A stretch of 14,192 nucleotides of DNA from Nitrospirota bacterium (GCA_003233615.1 QIMB01000454.1:1-14192), one strand, 5' to 3'. Positions 1-7,606 are shown, numbered from the stretch's first letter. A program made the numbers and translations. Notes: generated from the letters alone by a model not told the origin.

Positions 1-367
1 GTTCCCAAGCAAGCGTTGGGAGCAGATGGATGAGATGATGAATATCAGCATCATTCGCATCAAGCCAAATGTCGATGGATGGTAAAAATGGCAACCATTG
101 ATCGAGTGTAAGGTCAGGCGTGTTGTCGTCGTCAGCGGTTGTCCATTGCGTGCCGATTTGATTGATATGTGCCCAATTGGACAAGGTGAAATCTGTGGTT
201 GTGATGTCTTTGCGGCGATCCTTTTTGAGAAACAAAATCATCGCATCCATCGCGGAGGTCTTGCCGCTATTGTTTGCGCCTACAAGGATGGTTTCTTGGA
301 ACGCTATCTCGACACGGCAGGATCTGAGTTTGCGGAAGTTTTGGATTTCAATAAAAGCAATTTTCAT
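1..367 (-). CDS. AAA-family ATPase, OLD/RecF-like, N-terminal part (runs off left edge)
   Basis: This open frame starts at an ATG (367-365) preceded by a weak AGGT ribosome site and stays open for 122 codons to the window edge, so the C-terminus is missing. The N-terminus reads as an ABC/SMC-type ATPase head: a short strand and 'IxNFRKL' element at residues 6-14, then a Walker A motif GANNSGKT at residues 30-37, followed by a helix. This layout is typical of OLD-family, RecF-like and related AAA ATPases, many of which carry a C-terminal Toprim nuclease domain and act in phage defence or DNA repair. The later residues (DFTLSNW, then DIWLDANDADIHH) resemble, from memory, bacterial 'ATP-dependent OLD-family endonuclease' entries. 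Whether this protein has a nuclease domain cannot be seen. It points the same way as the toxin-antitoxin pair but is separated from it by about 340 bases. The ATPase call is firm; the subfamily is inference. Confidence 0.8.
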   Translation of the reverse strand, partial: MKIAFIEIQNFRKLRSCRVEIAFQETILVGANNSGKTSAMDAMILFLKKDRRKDITTTDFTLSNWAHINQIGTQWTTADDDNTPDLTLDQWLPFLPSIDIWLDANDADIHHLIHLLPTLAWE

Positions 368-706
368 GCGGTTACCTAAGATTCAATCAGTCGCAGTGTG
401 AAGCAGACTAATTTGTATCACCGCATTCAGCGGCTTGTCCGGAGCAATGCCTTGTTAGCAGCCTTCTCTTCCTCCATTGAGAAAAGGCGTGATTGTGCCG
501 TTCCACAACCACGGACACCGGACAGGCAGCCTAGCTGAGCAGATGGTCCAAACACGAGGCTGGGGAAGCTATCTGGTTGAAGTAGTCGAGATCGATATCA
601 AGGATGGAATATATCGTTTCTCATCTGCTGCCAAACGAACGAGAGAACCTGCTTGAGTAATCGCAATGCGATTATCTCAAGTCAGAGCTAAGCGATTTGC
701 TATGCT
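368..706. other. Intergenic region, 339 bp, with hairpins and possible gene remnants
   Basis: No intact gene is convincing here. Three things are visible. An imperfect hairpin at 406-458 has arms GCATT/AATGC and CGG/CCG and an outer CTAA/TTAG pair, loosely like an integron attC site. A plus-strand open frame (459-656) has no good start; its residues GVIVPFHNHGHRTGSL (489-536) resemble the C-terminal strand of HicA toxins. A strong near-perfect hairpin lies at 652-681. The region therefore looks like decayed accessory DNA between the toxin-antitoxin pair and the ATPase gene. Each of these readings is tentative except the 652-681 hairpin. Confidence 0.5.
652..681. repeat. Near-perfect inverted repeat, 13-bp stem with one bulge
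   Basis: Arm CTTGAG+TAATCGC (652-664) pairs with GCGATTA (668-674) and CTCAAG (676-681), leaving a 3-base loop AAT and one bulged T at 675. It lies 26 bases past the antitoxin stop codon on the antitoxin's strand. Neither flank has a T-run, so it is not a classical intrinsic terminator. It could still stabilise or end the toxin-antitoxin transcript, or bind a protein dimer. Confidence 0.6.
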
Positions 707-901
707 TTAAACACCGAGTTCCTTTTTGACTTCAGCGAGAGAAACTGTTGGGGCGCTTTCTTCTGTTTCCTTCGCACTACGAAGATCCTTCAAGTCTTCA
801 TAATCCTCTATCTCTTCCTGAAGTTGAACAAATTCTTCGTAAGGAAGAACGACGAATTCCTTTTTGCCTTCTTTTTCAATTATTTGTGGGTGAAGTGTCA
901 T
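707..901 (-). CDS. Phd/YefM-type antitoxin of a toxin-antitoxin pair
   Basis: A 64-residue acidic protein. Its N-terminal half (HPQIIEKEGKKEFVVLPYEEF) has the strand-then-helix pattern of Phd/YefM antitoxins, in which this part dimerises and binds DNA. The middle is a charged helix rich in Glu and Asp (residues 22-48). The tail TVSLAEVKKELG (52-63) is the kind of element that wraps the toxin. Its ATG overlaps the toxin stop by 4 bases (ATGA), so it is probably translated by coupling and made in step with the toxin. It should neutralise the neighbouring RelE/ParE-like toxin and repress the shared promoter. The family call rests on pattern and gene context. Antitoxins this short are poorly conserved, so the exact subfamily is uncertain. 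Confidence 0.75.
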   Translation of the reverse strand: MTLHPQIIEKEGKKEFVVLPYEEFVQLQEEIEDYEDLKDLRSAKETEESAPTVSLAEVKKELGV

Positions 902-1146
902 CGATAAATATCCTTTCTATGCTTAATTCTATAAACGATGATTCGATCACCTTCGACTTCAAATAATGCCCTATAGTTGCCGGCACGCATGCGATATTCG
1001 GAGGTGAAATTTGTAAGTCTTTTCACGTTTCCTTTCATGTCATCTTCAAGCGACTCAAGTCGAGCGATTATCCTTGACCCATCCTCTTTGGAAATGGTCT
1101 TCAGATCTTTTATCGCTGTGAGTTTGAGTTCGACGTGATAATTCAT
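898..1146 (-). CDS. RelE/ParE-family toxin
   Basis: An 82-residue basic protein with the compact RelE/ParE fold pattern: an N-terminal strand (NYHVELKLTA), two helices (residues 12-36), the central strand pair YRMRAGNYRALFEV (51-64), and the C-terminal motif YRIKHRKDIYR (72-82). In RelE-type toxins the arginines of the central strands and the C-terminal basic/Tyr residues act in ribosome-dependent mRNA cleavage; here R52, R54, R59, R73, H76, R77 and Y81 are candidates. ParE relatives instead poison gyrase, and sequence reading alone cannot separate the two. The toxin comes before the antitoxin, the reverse of the usual order, with a 4-base overlap. The start ATG (1146-1144) has only a weak purine-rich site upstream, which fits low toxin synthesis. 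No truncation is seen. Confidence 0.85.
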   Translation of the reverse strand: MNYHVELKLTAIKDLKTISKEDGSRIIARLESLEDDMKGNVKRLTNFTSEYRMRAGNYRALFEVEGDRIIVYRIKHRKDIYR

Positions 1147-1519
1147 TTATTCAGTATGCATAACTATTAAGTAGCTTGATCAGTCTATTCCGACTCACTA
1201 AGTTTTGGGGTTTCGGTAATCCTATAAGCTTTTCAAGTACTTAGCAAGAAATTTTGAACGACTTGGAAAGGGACCAATACTGCAGGCATTGTCGGCCTAT
1301 TTCTGTTTCCCTCAAGAGCTCTCCAGGCCAAATCCGAGTTGATCAGCCTAATGGTACTTTTCGGAAATGGCCGTACATTGATTGACACGGATACAATGGA
1401 TGCACCGCGTGCATTCATTCTTCTCTAACGGAATGAGGTTCAAACGTAGTGGATGAAATAAACAATCCTGTCCATCCGACAAAAATCAGAAGAAAACAAA
1501 TGGGAAAAACAGACGGAAA
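1147..1519. other. Intergenic region between nuoN and the toxin gene, 373 bp
   Basis: This spacer must contain the end of the nuo transcript and the promoter of the toxin-antitoxin pair. The 40 bases after the nuoN stop are T-rich on the coding strand but show no stem-loop followed by a T-run, so I see no intrinsic terminator. A 61-codon minus-strand frame at 1233-1418 has no recognisable family and no clear ribosome site, and I do not call it. AT-rich sequence at 1147-1175 (on the minus strand TTAATAGTTAT and an ATGCAT-centred near-palindrome) could hold the toxin promoter and operator, but this is not specific. Confidence 0.5.
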
Positions 1520-3010
1520 CTATCGAACGGGGCTAATGGAGAGGACGGACAAGTCGGTGAGGGAGACTAACGGACCTGGGAATACTCCCAGTAACACGAC
1601 ACCGGCAATGGCACAGGCAAGGACCACGGAGACTTGTGGGGAAAGAGTAAGACGTGTGTTTTTCTCTTGCTCAGGTGACGGGTCACGCATGTACATGACC
1701 ATGACAATTCGTAAATAATAGAATGCAGAGATTGCAGCAAAGATCAACGCGAAAATAGCCAACCAGGCCAACTCTGCATTGACAGCCGCCATCAAGATGT
1801 AGAATTTTCCAATAAACCCAGCGGTGGGGGGAATACCTGCCAGAGATATCATAAAGACCAGCATAAGGAAGGCCCCGCCCTTATGCCGTTTGGCCAAGCC
1901 TGTGAAGTCTTCAATATTTTCACCCTCTAATCCACCTTTTCGCAAAATCGCAACCATAGCAAAGGCACCAAGCGTCATAAACGAATAGATCGCCAGATAG
2001 AGCATGAGACTGGAGATGCCACGAGATGAGACGTCAGGATCAATTCCTACCCAACCCGCAACAACAATACCAATGAGGGCATACCCGGCATGAGCAATAC
2101 TGGAATAGGCCAACATGCGCTTGACGTTTGTTTGAACAATGGCGACCAAGTTACCCAACGCGATGGTGACGACACAAAGGGCAAGAATCAATACATTCCA
2201 ATTAGGCTTGACCCCGCCAAACGCTTCCAACAGCACACGAAGAAACGCGGCGAAACTCGCGGCTTTCGAAGCCACGGCCATAAACGCCGTGACCGATGTT
2301 GGTGCCCCTTCATACACATCGGGTGTCCACATGTGAAATGGCACGGCAGCCACTTTAAATCCAAATCCCACAATGATAAGCATCAGCGCCAAGAGCATCA
2401 GCGGGTCTTCCGAGGCTGGCCCGTTCACCACAGCCGAGATTTCGCTCAGACGCGTGCTGCCGGTCACGCCAAATAGTAGGGAAATTCCATAGAGCAAAAT
2501 ACCTGAAGAAAAAGCCCCTAATACGAAATACTTTGCCGACGCTTCAATCGACCTGGCTTCAGACCGTTTTAATCCAGCCATGATATACAAGGTAATCGAC
2601 ATGAGTTCGATACCCAGGTAGATCGTGAGGAGATCCGTTCCAGAGACCATCACCATCATGCCCGCTAAGGCCAGCAACACAAACGCGTAATATTCTGCGA
2701 GCTCGATTTTCTCTTCTTTGAGATAACTCATCGACAATAAGATCGTCAGACCACTGACAAGATACAGCAACATTTTCCAAAACGCGGCATAGGAGTCCAC
2801 AACGACCAATCCCCCGAAAGCCACAACCGTCTCACCAAAATCTGTCATGGTGATCAGCGCACAGACTCCCAATATTCCCAAACTCATCCAAGCCAGAAAG
2901 TCCTTTTTGCCTGAGGGTGTGATAGGGTCCAGAACCAGAATCAGACAAGCCATTCCCACAATTAATAATTCAGGAAGGATCGTGACAAGATCGGCAAGTG
3001 GGAGGGTCAT
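1520..3010 (-). CDS. nuoN: NADH-quinone oxidoreductase subunit N
   Basis: A 496-residue polytopic membrane protein, one of the three antiporter-like proton-pumping subunits of the complex I membrane arm (Proton_antipo_M family). Key residues are visible: the transmembrane glutamate E135 in YLGIELMSITLYIM, the pump lysine K219 in FGFKVAAVPFHMWTPDVYEG, and the downstream lysine K249. The length matches the family (about 480-500). The ATG overlaps the nuoM stop by 4 bases (ATGA) and has a strong GGAGG site 7 bases upstream inside the nuoM end, which fixes the start. It is the last gene of the cluster; no obvious terminator follows. It is told from NuoL and NuoM by size, by the PDVYEGAPT signature and by its position. 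Confidence 0.97.
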   Translation of the reverse strand: MTLPLADLVTILPELLIVGMACLILVLDPITPSGKKDFLAWMSLGILGVCALITMTDFGETVVAFGGLVVVDSYAAFWKMLLYLVSGLTILLSMSYLKEEKIELAEYYAFVLLALAGMMVMVSGTDLLTIYLGIELMSITLYIMAGLKRSEARSIEASAKYFVLGAFSSGILLYGISLLFGVTGSTRLSEISAVVNGPASEDPLMLLALMLIIVGFGFKVAAVPFHMWTPDVYEGAPTSVTAFMAVASKAASFAAFLRVLLEAFGGVKPNWNVLILALCVVTIALGNLVAIVQTNVKRMLAYSSIAHAGYALIGIVVAGWVGIDPDVSSRGISSLMLYLAIYSFMTLGAFAMVAILRKGGLEGENIEDFTGLAKRHKGGAFLMLVFMISLAGIPPTAGFIGKFYILMAAVNAELAWLAIFALIFAAISAFYYLRIVMVMYMRDPSPEQEKNTRLTLSPQVSVVLACAIAGVVLLGVFPGPLVSLTDLSVLSISPVR

Positions 3011-4590
3011 GGAGCGACCTCCGCTTCAAAAACATTCACGGTAGGAGGAAGGACTTCTGACATAACCAATACGTTATCCGAAGAATCGCCATCTTGTTGC
3101 ACGACAATAGATGCCGAGTGCGTGGCGACCACGCGCTCGACACTCGCATGCATCACATCCAAGAGCGGTTTTGGATAGAGCCCAATCCAGAATACCAGAA
3201 CGACTAATGGCACCAGCATGCCAAATTCTCTGGCATTCAGGTCGGTTAATTTTGGAAGCATTTTTGGAGAGGCCGGACCATAGACGATACGCTGTATTAA
3301 ATACAAAATATACACGGCGGCCAAAATAATACCCAATGCGGCTAGTGTCGCAGTCAATTTATCCCAGGCAAACACGCCGACCAACACCAGAAATTCACCC
3401 ACAAAACTATTCATCCCCGGCAACCCAACGGAAGACAAAGCAAAGATAACCAAGAACGTCGCATACTTCGGCATGGCCTTGGCCAAGCCACCATTATCGC
3501 CAATCTCGCGACTATGTGTGCGTTCATAAATAATACCCACACACATAAAGAGCGCGCCTGTCGTAATGCCATGATTGACCATCTGAAGCACAGCGCCTTC
3601 AATCCCTTGTGCATTCCATGCAAAGATCCCCAACGTGACAAAGCCCATGTGACTCACACTGGAATAGGCAATCAGTTTCTTGATGTCACTTTGAGCAAGA
3701 GCCATATAGGCGCCATAGATAATCGCAATCACCGATAAAGTCATGATAATCGGGGTAAACGTGACTGACGCATCCGGCAACATGGGCAACGAGAAACGCA
3801 AGAACCCATACGTACCCAACTTCAACAACACACTGGCCAGAATGACGCTCCCCGCTGTCGGCGCTTGAACATGCGCATCCGGCAACCACGTATGAAACGG
3901 GAACATGGGGACTTTGACAGCAAAGGCGGCAAAGAACGCCCAGAATAGCAACGATTGCAGGCCGGGATCGTACGATGCCTGCGTCAACGTCAGAATATCG
4001 AACGTTCGCCCGCCTTCGAAAAACAACACCATAATCGCCACAAGCAGAAGGATACTCCCTGTCAGCGTATAGAGAAAAAATTTAATAGCGGCATAGACAC
4101 GATTCGGTCCGCCCCATACGCCAATCAACAAATACATGGGAATGAGCATGGTTTCCCAGAAGATATAAAAGAGCACGAAATCTAACGCACCGAATACGCC
4201 AATGGTGGCTGTTTCCATGACCAGCAAACTGATAAAAAATTCTTTGAGTCGGCTTTGAATAGCCGTCCATGATACGAGAATACACAGCGGTGTGAGAAAT
4301 GTTGTCAGGAGCACCAGAGGCATACTGATGCCATCAACGCCCAAGGCATAATGAATCGCAGGAGAATCAATCCATAGATGCTTTTCAACAAACTGCATGC
4401 CAGCCTGGCCGTTGTCGAATAAGAACCAGAGTGGTAATGACACAATAAACGTCAGCAGCGAAACTGTTAGCGCGATCTGGCGTGACATGGATTCATGAGC
4501 AAGGAGCAACACTACGCTCCCAAGCAATGGCAAAATAAGAATCAATGTCAACCAGGGCATACCCCCGGAAGGCACTACCATTTCAGTCAT
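3007..4590 (-). CDS. nuoM: NADH-quinone oxidoreductase subunit M
   Basis: A 527-residue antiporter-like membrane subunit of complex I. E146 in FWETMLIPMYLLIGVWGG is the counterpart of the essential E. coli E144. K226 in AVKVPMFPFHTWLPDAHVQ and K257 in LLKLGTYG are the expected proton-channel lysines. The C-terminal 40 or so residues (VQQDGDSSDNVLVMSEVLPP...) are hydrophilic and slightly longer than in E. coli. The start is set by AGAGGA about 10 bases upstream. A 122-bp spacer separates it from nuoL, unusually long for this block, and may hold a short leader frame ending on the nuoM ATG. It overlaps nuoN by 4 bases. Only one NuoM is encoded here, so this is not the tandem-NuoM ('2M') layout described for some Nitrospira. 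Confidence 0.97.
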   Translation of the reverse strand: MTEMVVPSGGMPWLTLILILPLLGSVVLLLAHESMSRQIALTVSLLTFIVSLPLWFLFDNGQAGMQFVEKHLWIDSPAIHYALGVDGISMPLVLLTTFLTPLCILVSWTAIQSRLKEFFISLLVMETATIGVFGALDFVLFYIFWETMLIPMYLLIGVWGGPNRVYAAIKFFLYTLTGSILLLVAIMVLFFEGGRTFDILTLTQASYDPGLQSLLFWAFFAAFAVKVPMFPFHTWLPDAHVQAPTAGSVILASVLLKLGTYGFLRFSLPMLPDASVTFTPIIMTLSVIAIIYGAYMALAQSDIKKLIAYSSVSHMGFVTLGIFAWNAQGIEGAVLQMVNHGITTGALFMCVGIIYERTHSREIGDNGGLAKAMPKYATFLVIFALSSVGLPGMNSFVGEFLVLVGVFAWDKLTATLAALGIILAAVYILYLIQRIVYGPASPKMLPKLTDLNAREFGMLVPLVVLVFWIGLYPKPLLDVMHASVERVVATHSASIVVQQDGDSSDNVLVMSEVLPPTVNVFEAEVAP

Positions 4591-4712
4591 GACAACATTT
4601 TCCTCTTACTTAGCACTTCTACGTTCCTGTTAAAGATCCCTGTCATACCCGACACCTTGAGTTCTTAGATCCTCTCCACATACAACGAACATGGCGGAAT
4701 CGCGCCTCGTAT

Positions 4713-6614
4713 TTAATAGAAAATTAACGCTCCAAGAATCACTACCGCGCCGACCGTCATGGCCAGCGCGTAGTTTTGTGCTTGTCCACTTTGAAGTACT
4801 CGCGTCACCCATCCTCCCCAGGCCACGGCACGCGCAACTCCATTGACCGCACCATCAATCACTGCCACATCCACTCGCTTCCATAAGCTATCTGCCATCT
4901 TCAAAGTCGGTGCCACAACCGTTCGATCATAGGCTTCATCCACAAACCATTTGTTCAATGACAATTGATAGAGCGATTGCCATTGACCGGCTAAACGATC
5001 CGGCAATCCAGGTGATTTCACATACACAAAGTACGCTGCGGCAATGCCCAAAAGTCCCATCGCCGTGGCCGCCACCATAATGCCTGTTGCTGCGGCCCCT
5101 TCATGATGTCCGCCGCCCCCACCACCAGGAAATGCCGGGGCAAGAAATTCGGGAATGCCAATATAGCCTGCCAGAATACTCAAGACCGCAAGAATCAAGA
5201 GCGGCACGGTCATGGTCTTCGAGGGTTCATGAATATGATCCGCATGATGCGGATCAACGCGAGACTCGCCCCAAAAGGTCACAAAAACTAAACGGAAGCT
5301 ATAAAATGCCGTCATCAAGGCCGTAAGCAGGCCCAACACCGTGAGCACTTGCCCTAATACACCACCAGACATCCACGCAGACAACAACAACGCATCTTTA
5401 CTAAAAAATCCCGCTGTCAAAGGAAAGCCCGCCAGAGCCAGCGAACCAATGACAAACGTCCAATACGTCACCGGCAATTTATCTTTCAACCCACCCATCT
5501 TGCTCATATCTTGTTCATGGTGCAACGCAATGATGACGGCACCACATCCCAAAAACAATAAGGCCTTAAACGCCCCGTGTGTGAGCAAATGATACATCCC
5601 GGAGACATACGCTCCCAGCCCGCAGGCCATCATCATGTAACCCAGTTGGCTCAATGTGGAATAAGCCACCACGCGCTTAATATCTGTCTGGGTCATCGCA
5701 ATCGTAGCACCGAGCACCATGGTGGCTCCCCCGACAACAGCCACCACATCCATGGCAACCGGCGAAAGGTTATAAAGTGGGGCCAATCGTGCCACCATAA
5801 AGACACCTGCTGTCACCATCGTCGCGGCATGGATAAGGGCAGAAATTGGCGTCGGCCCTTCCATCGCATCCGGCAACCACACATGCAACGGAACCTGCGC
5901 AGACTTGCCAACCGCACCCACAAACAGGAAGAGACAGATCATCGTCATCACCGAAATTTCCCAATTCCCACCAATCGTCGCTAACAGATTCACGGTGCCC
6001 CCGGCTACCTGGTCCAACTGGGAAAAGACGGTCTGATATTGCAAACTTCCAAACGTGACAAATACCAATAAAATCCCCAGCATGAACCCGAAATCCCCGA
6101 TACGATTCACCAGAAAGGCTTTCGTCGCAGCAGCCCGAGCTGATTCCCGATCATACCAATGCCCAATCAACAAGTAGGAACACAGGCCCACCGCTTCCCA
6201 AAACACAAACAGCTGCAGGAAGTTATCAGACATCACCAGCATCAACATCGAAAAGGTAAACAAGGCGATATTACTGAAAAATCTGGCATAGCCGGGTTCG
6301 CCATGCATATATCCAATGGTGTAGATATGCACAAGCGAACTGACAATGGTCACCAGCATCAGCATGGACACCGTCAACTGATCGATAAACAAACCTAAGG
6401 TAATCGTCAGATCGCCAGAATTGGCCCAAGTATAGAGAGGAATGCGTAGGACTGTTCCATCAGCAACCTCACTGAGCGCCATCAAGGACAAGAGAAAGGA
6501 ACCGACGACGGCAGGGACGGCAATCAGATGCGCCCGTTCCTTGATCACATGCCCACCAAGACCAAGGACCACAAACGCCAGAAGTGGAAGAAGGGGAATT
6601 AAGGCGTAGACCAT
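4713..6614 (-). CDS. nuoL: NADH-quinone oxidoreductase subunit L
   Basis: A 633-residue membrane protein and the largest antiporter-like subunit, at the far end of the membrane arm. E140 in FWEAVGLCSYLLIGHW and K237 in GAVGKSAQVPLHVWLPDAMEG match the essential channel residues, and H262 follows in ALIHAATMVTAG. A His/Asp-rich loop (VDPHHADHIHEP) and a Gly-rich loop (PGGGGGGHHEG) lie around residues 450-500. The C-terminal part should form the long amphipathic lateral helix plus a last membrane helix (VGAVVILGALIFY). It starts 4 bases after the nuoK stop, with a close AAGG site. The length is normal for NuoL (about 610-650). No frame problem is seen. Confidence 0.97.
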   Translation of the reverse strand: MVYALIPLLPLLAFVVLGLGGHVIKERAHLIAVPAVVGSFLLSLMALSEVADGTVLRIPLYTWANSGDLTITLGLFIDQLTVSMLMLVTIVSSLVHIYTIGYMHGEPGYARFFSNIALFTFSMLMLVMSDNFLQLFVFWEAVGLCSYLLIGHWYDRESARAAATKAFLVNRIGDFGFMLGILLVFVTFGSLQYQTVFSQLDQVAGGTVNLLATIGGNWEISVMTMICLFLFVGAVGKSAQVPLHVWLPDAMEGPTPISALIHAATMVTAGVFMVARLAPLYNLSPVAMDVVAVVGGATMVLGATIAMTQTDIKRVVAYSTLSQLGYMMMACGLGAYVSGMYHLLTHGAFKALLFLGCGAVIIALHHEQDMSKMGGLKDKLPVTYWTFVIGSLALAGFPLTAGFFSKDALLLSAWMSGGVLGQVLTVLGLLTALMTAFYSFRLVFVTFWGESRVDPHHADHIHEPSKTMTVPLLILAVLSILAGYIGIPEFLAPAFPGGGGGGHHEGAAATGIMVAATAMGLLGIAAAYFVYVKSPGLPDRLAGQWQSLYQLSLNKWFVDEAYDRTVVAPTLKMADSLWKRVDVAVIDGAVNGVARAVAWGGWVTRVLQSGQAQNYALAMTVGAVVILGALIFY

Positions 6615-6618
6615 CGCC

Positions 6619-6924
6619 TTACCATTTCAGCAACCGGAAGTCGTCAATGTTGATACTTGCTGAATGACGGTAGAGCGCAATGATAATCGCCAGTCCTACC
6701 GCAACCTCTGCGGCAGCCACCGTCAGCGCGAAAAACACGAAGACCTGGCCGGACAGATTGCCCAGATAGGAAGAAAACGCCACAAAATTAATGTTTGTGG
6801 CATTCAGCATCAACTCAACGGATAACAGAATAATAATGATATTACGCCGGATAAGGACACCCACCAATCCGATGGAAAAAACAATGCCGCTTAACACGAC
6901 ATAGTAGCTAACGGGAACGTCCAT
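6619..6924 (-). CDS. nuoK: NADH-quinone oxidoreductase subunit K
   Basis: A 101-residue protein with three membrane helices, homologous to MrpC. The two buried glutamates of the proton path are present at E37 (LLSVELMLNATNINF) and E73 (VAAAEVAVGLAII), matching E36 and E72 of E. coli. The C-terminus (INIDDFRLLKW) has the usual family ending. The ATG shares one base with the nuoJ stop (TAATG), and GGAGG plus AAGG lie just upstream inside the end of nuoJ, so translation is likely coupled. NuoK links the quinone-site end of the membrane arm to the antiporter-like subunits. The start and length are secure. Confidence 0.97.
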   Translation of the reverse strand: MDVPVSYYVVLSGIVFSIGLVGVLIRRNIIIILLSVELMLNATNINFVAFSSYLGNLSGQVFVFFALTVAAAEVAVGLAIIIALYRHSASINIDDFRLLKW

Positions 6925-7442
6925 TAACCCTTGACCTCCATGATACCTTTTTTCGTGAGAATCACGGCACCGACCATCGCCACCAACAAGATGAGCGACG
7001 CCACTTCAAAGGGAAAGAGATAGGTCGTATAAAGAAGTTCGCCAATAGATTCTGTATTCCCTTGCGTGAGTTCAATCGAAGCTGTGGGAGTCGCAAGATT
7101 GTCTCCAAGAGTCGTCTCCCCTTTCACAACCAATAAGACCGCTTCCGCAAATAGCACACATCCCAGGAATAATCCAACAATCCACTGACTATGAAAATGT
7201 TCTTCTCGCTTTAAATTCAGCAGCATGACCACAAAGAGATACAGCACCAGAATAGCTCCCGCGTAAACCAGTATCTGAATGATGGCCAAAAATTCAGCAT
7301 GTAGGGTGACAAATAGACCGGCCACGTGAAAAAACATCACCAGCAAAGCCAACGCGCTATAGATAGGATTCTTCAGTCCTATGACTAAAGCGGCTGTCAC
7401 AACGATGATGCTGGCAAAATAAAAAAAGACAAATGTTTCCAT
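6924..7442 (-). CDS. nuoJ: NADH-quinone oxidoreductase subunit J
   Basis: A 172-residue membrane protein with five predicted helices. The hallmark third-helix segment IQILVYAGAILVLYLFVVML (residues 55-74) contains the Y60/G62 region where a pi-bulge forms during turnover in solved complex I structures. A soluble loop at about residues 106-135 (GETTLGDNLATP...) separates helices 4 and 5. The length is typical (165-185). The start ATG at 7442 has no clear Shine-Dalgarno sequence; upstream lies a nested inverted repeat (7447-7495) and a REP-like palindrome. It is the first gene of the tight J-K-L run. Its expression could depend on a promoter or processing site in this spacer, but no promoter is evident. 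Confidence 0.95.
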   Translation of the reverse strand: METFVFFYFASIIVVTAALVIGLKNPIYSALALLVMFFHVAGLFVTLHAEFLAIIQILVYAGAILVLYLFVVMLLNLKREEHFHSQWIVGLFLGCVLFAEAVLLVVKGETTLGDNLATPTASIELTQGNTESIGELLYTTYLFPFEVASLILLVAMVGAVILTKKGIMEVKG

Positions 7443-7446
7443 AGAG

Positions 7447-7495
7447 ATTCGCTGTTAGACATTCCTTGCTTCAGGAATCTCCCACAGCAACGAAT
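7447..7495. repeat. Nested inverted repeat in the nuoJ leader
   Basis: Inner hairpin: ATTCCT (7461-7466) pairs with AGGAAT (7473-7478) around a 6-base loop. Outer arms: ATTCGCTGT (7447-7455) faces ACAG and CGAAT (7484-7487 and 7491-7495), interrupted by a CAA bulge. It ends 5 bases before the nuoJ start codon on the coding strand, so if it folds in the mRNA it would affect ribosome access. Function is inferred only. Confidence 0.4.
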
Positions 7496-7531
7496 TGTTA
7501 GTCTTCTATAGAGAATCAATTATTCACTACG

Positions 7532-7581
7532 CCTTCACCCTTACCCCAACCCTCTCCCTGGAAGGACGAGGGAGTTGTGAC
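7532..7581. repeat. REP-like palindromic repeat between nuoI and nuoJ
   Basis: The stretch has the common bacterial REP pattern CTTCACCCTTACCCCAACC followed by the imperfect palindrome CCCTCTCC-CTGGA-AGGACGAGGG. Similar 'CCCTCACCC..AACCCTCTCCC' repeats occur in many copies between genes of diverse bacteria. Only one copy is in this window, so the repeat status comes from recalled similarity, not from repetition seen here. It sits at the boundary between the nuoHI and nuoJKLMN blocks. Confidence 0.6.
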
Positions 7582-7606
7582 ATGTGTGGGCAGAACGTAG
7601 AAAAAA

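Noticed and set aside
1233..1418. 61-codon minus-strand frame between nuoN and the toxin gene
   Set aside because: There is no family resemblance, no clear ribosome site and no coupling to neighbours. It is short enough to be chance.
1449..1718. 89-codon plus-strand frame overlapping the nuoN end
   Set aside because: Most of it is antisense to the conserved nuoN frame, and its composition (many Thr, Arg, Asn) looks like a shadow frame.
1520..6614. A '2M' complex I with two NuoM subunits, as known in some Nitrospira
   Set aside because: Only one NuoM-type gene lies between nuoL and nuoN; the set L-M-N is the canonical one.
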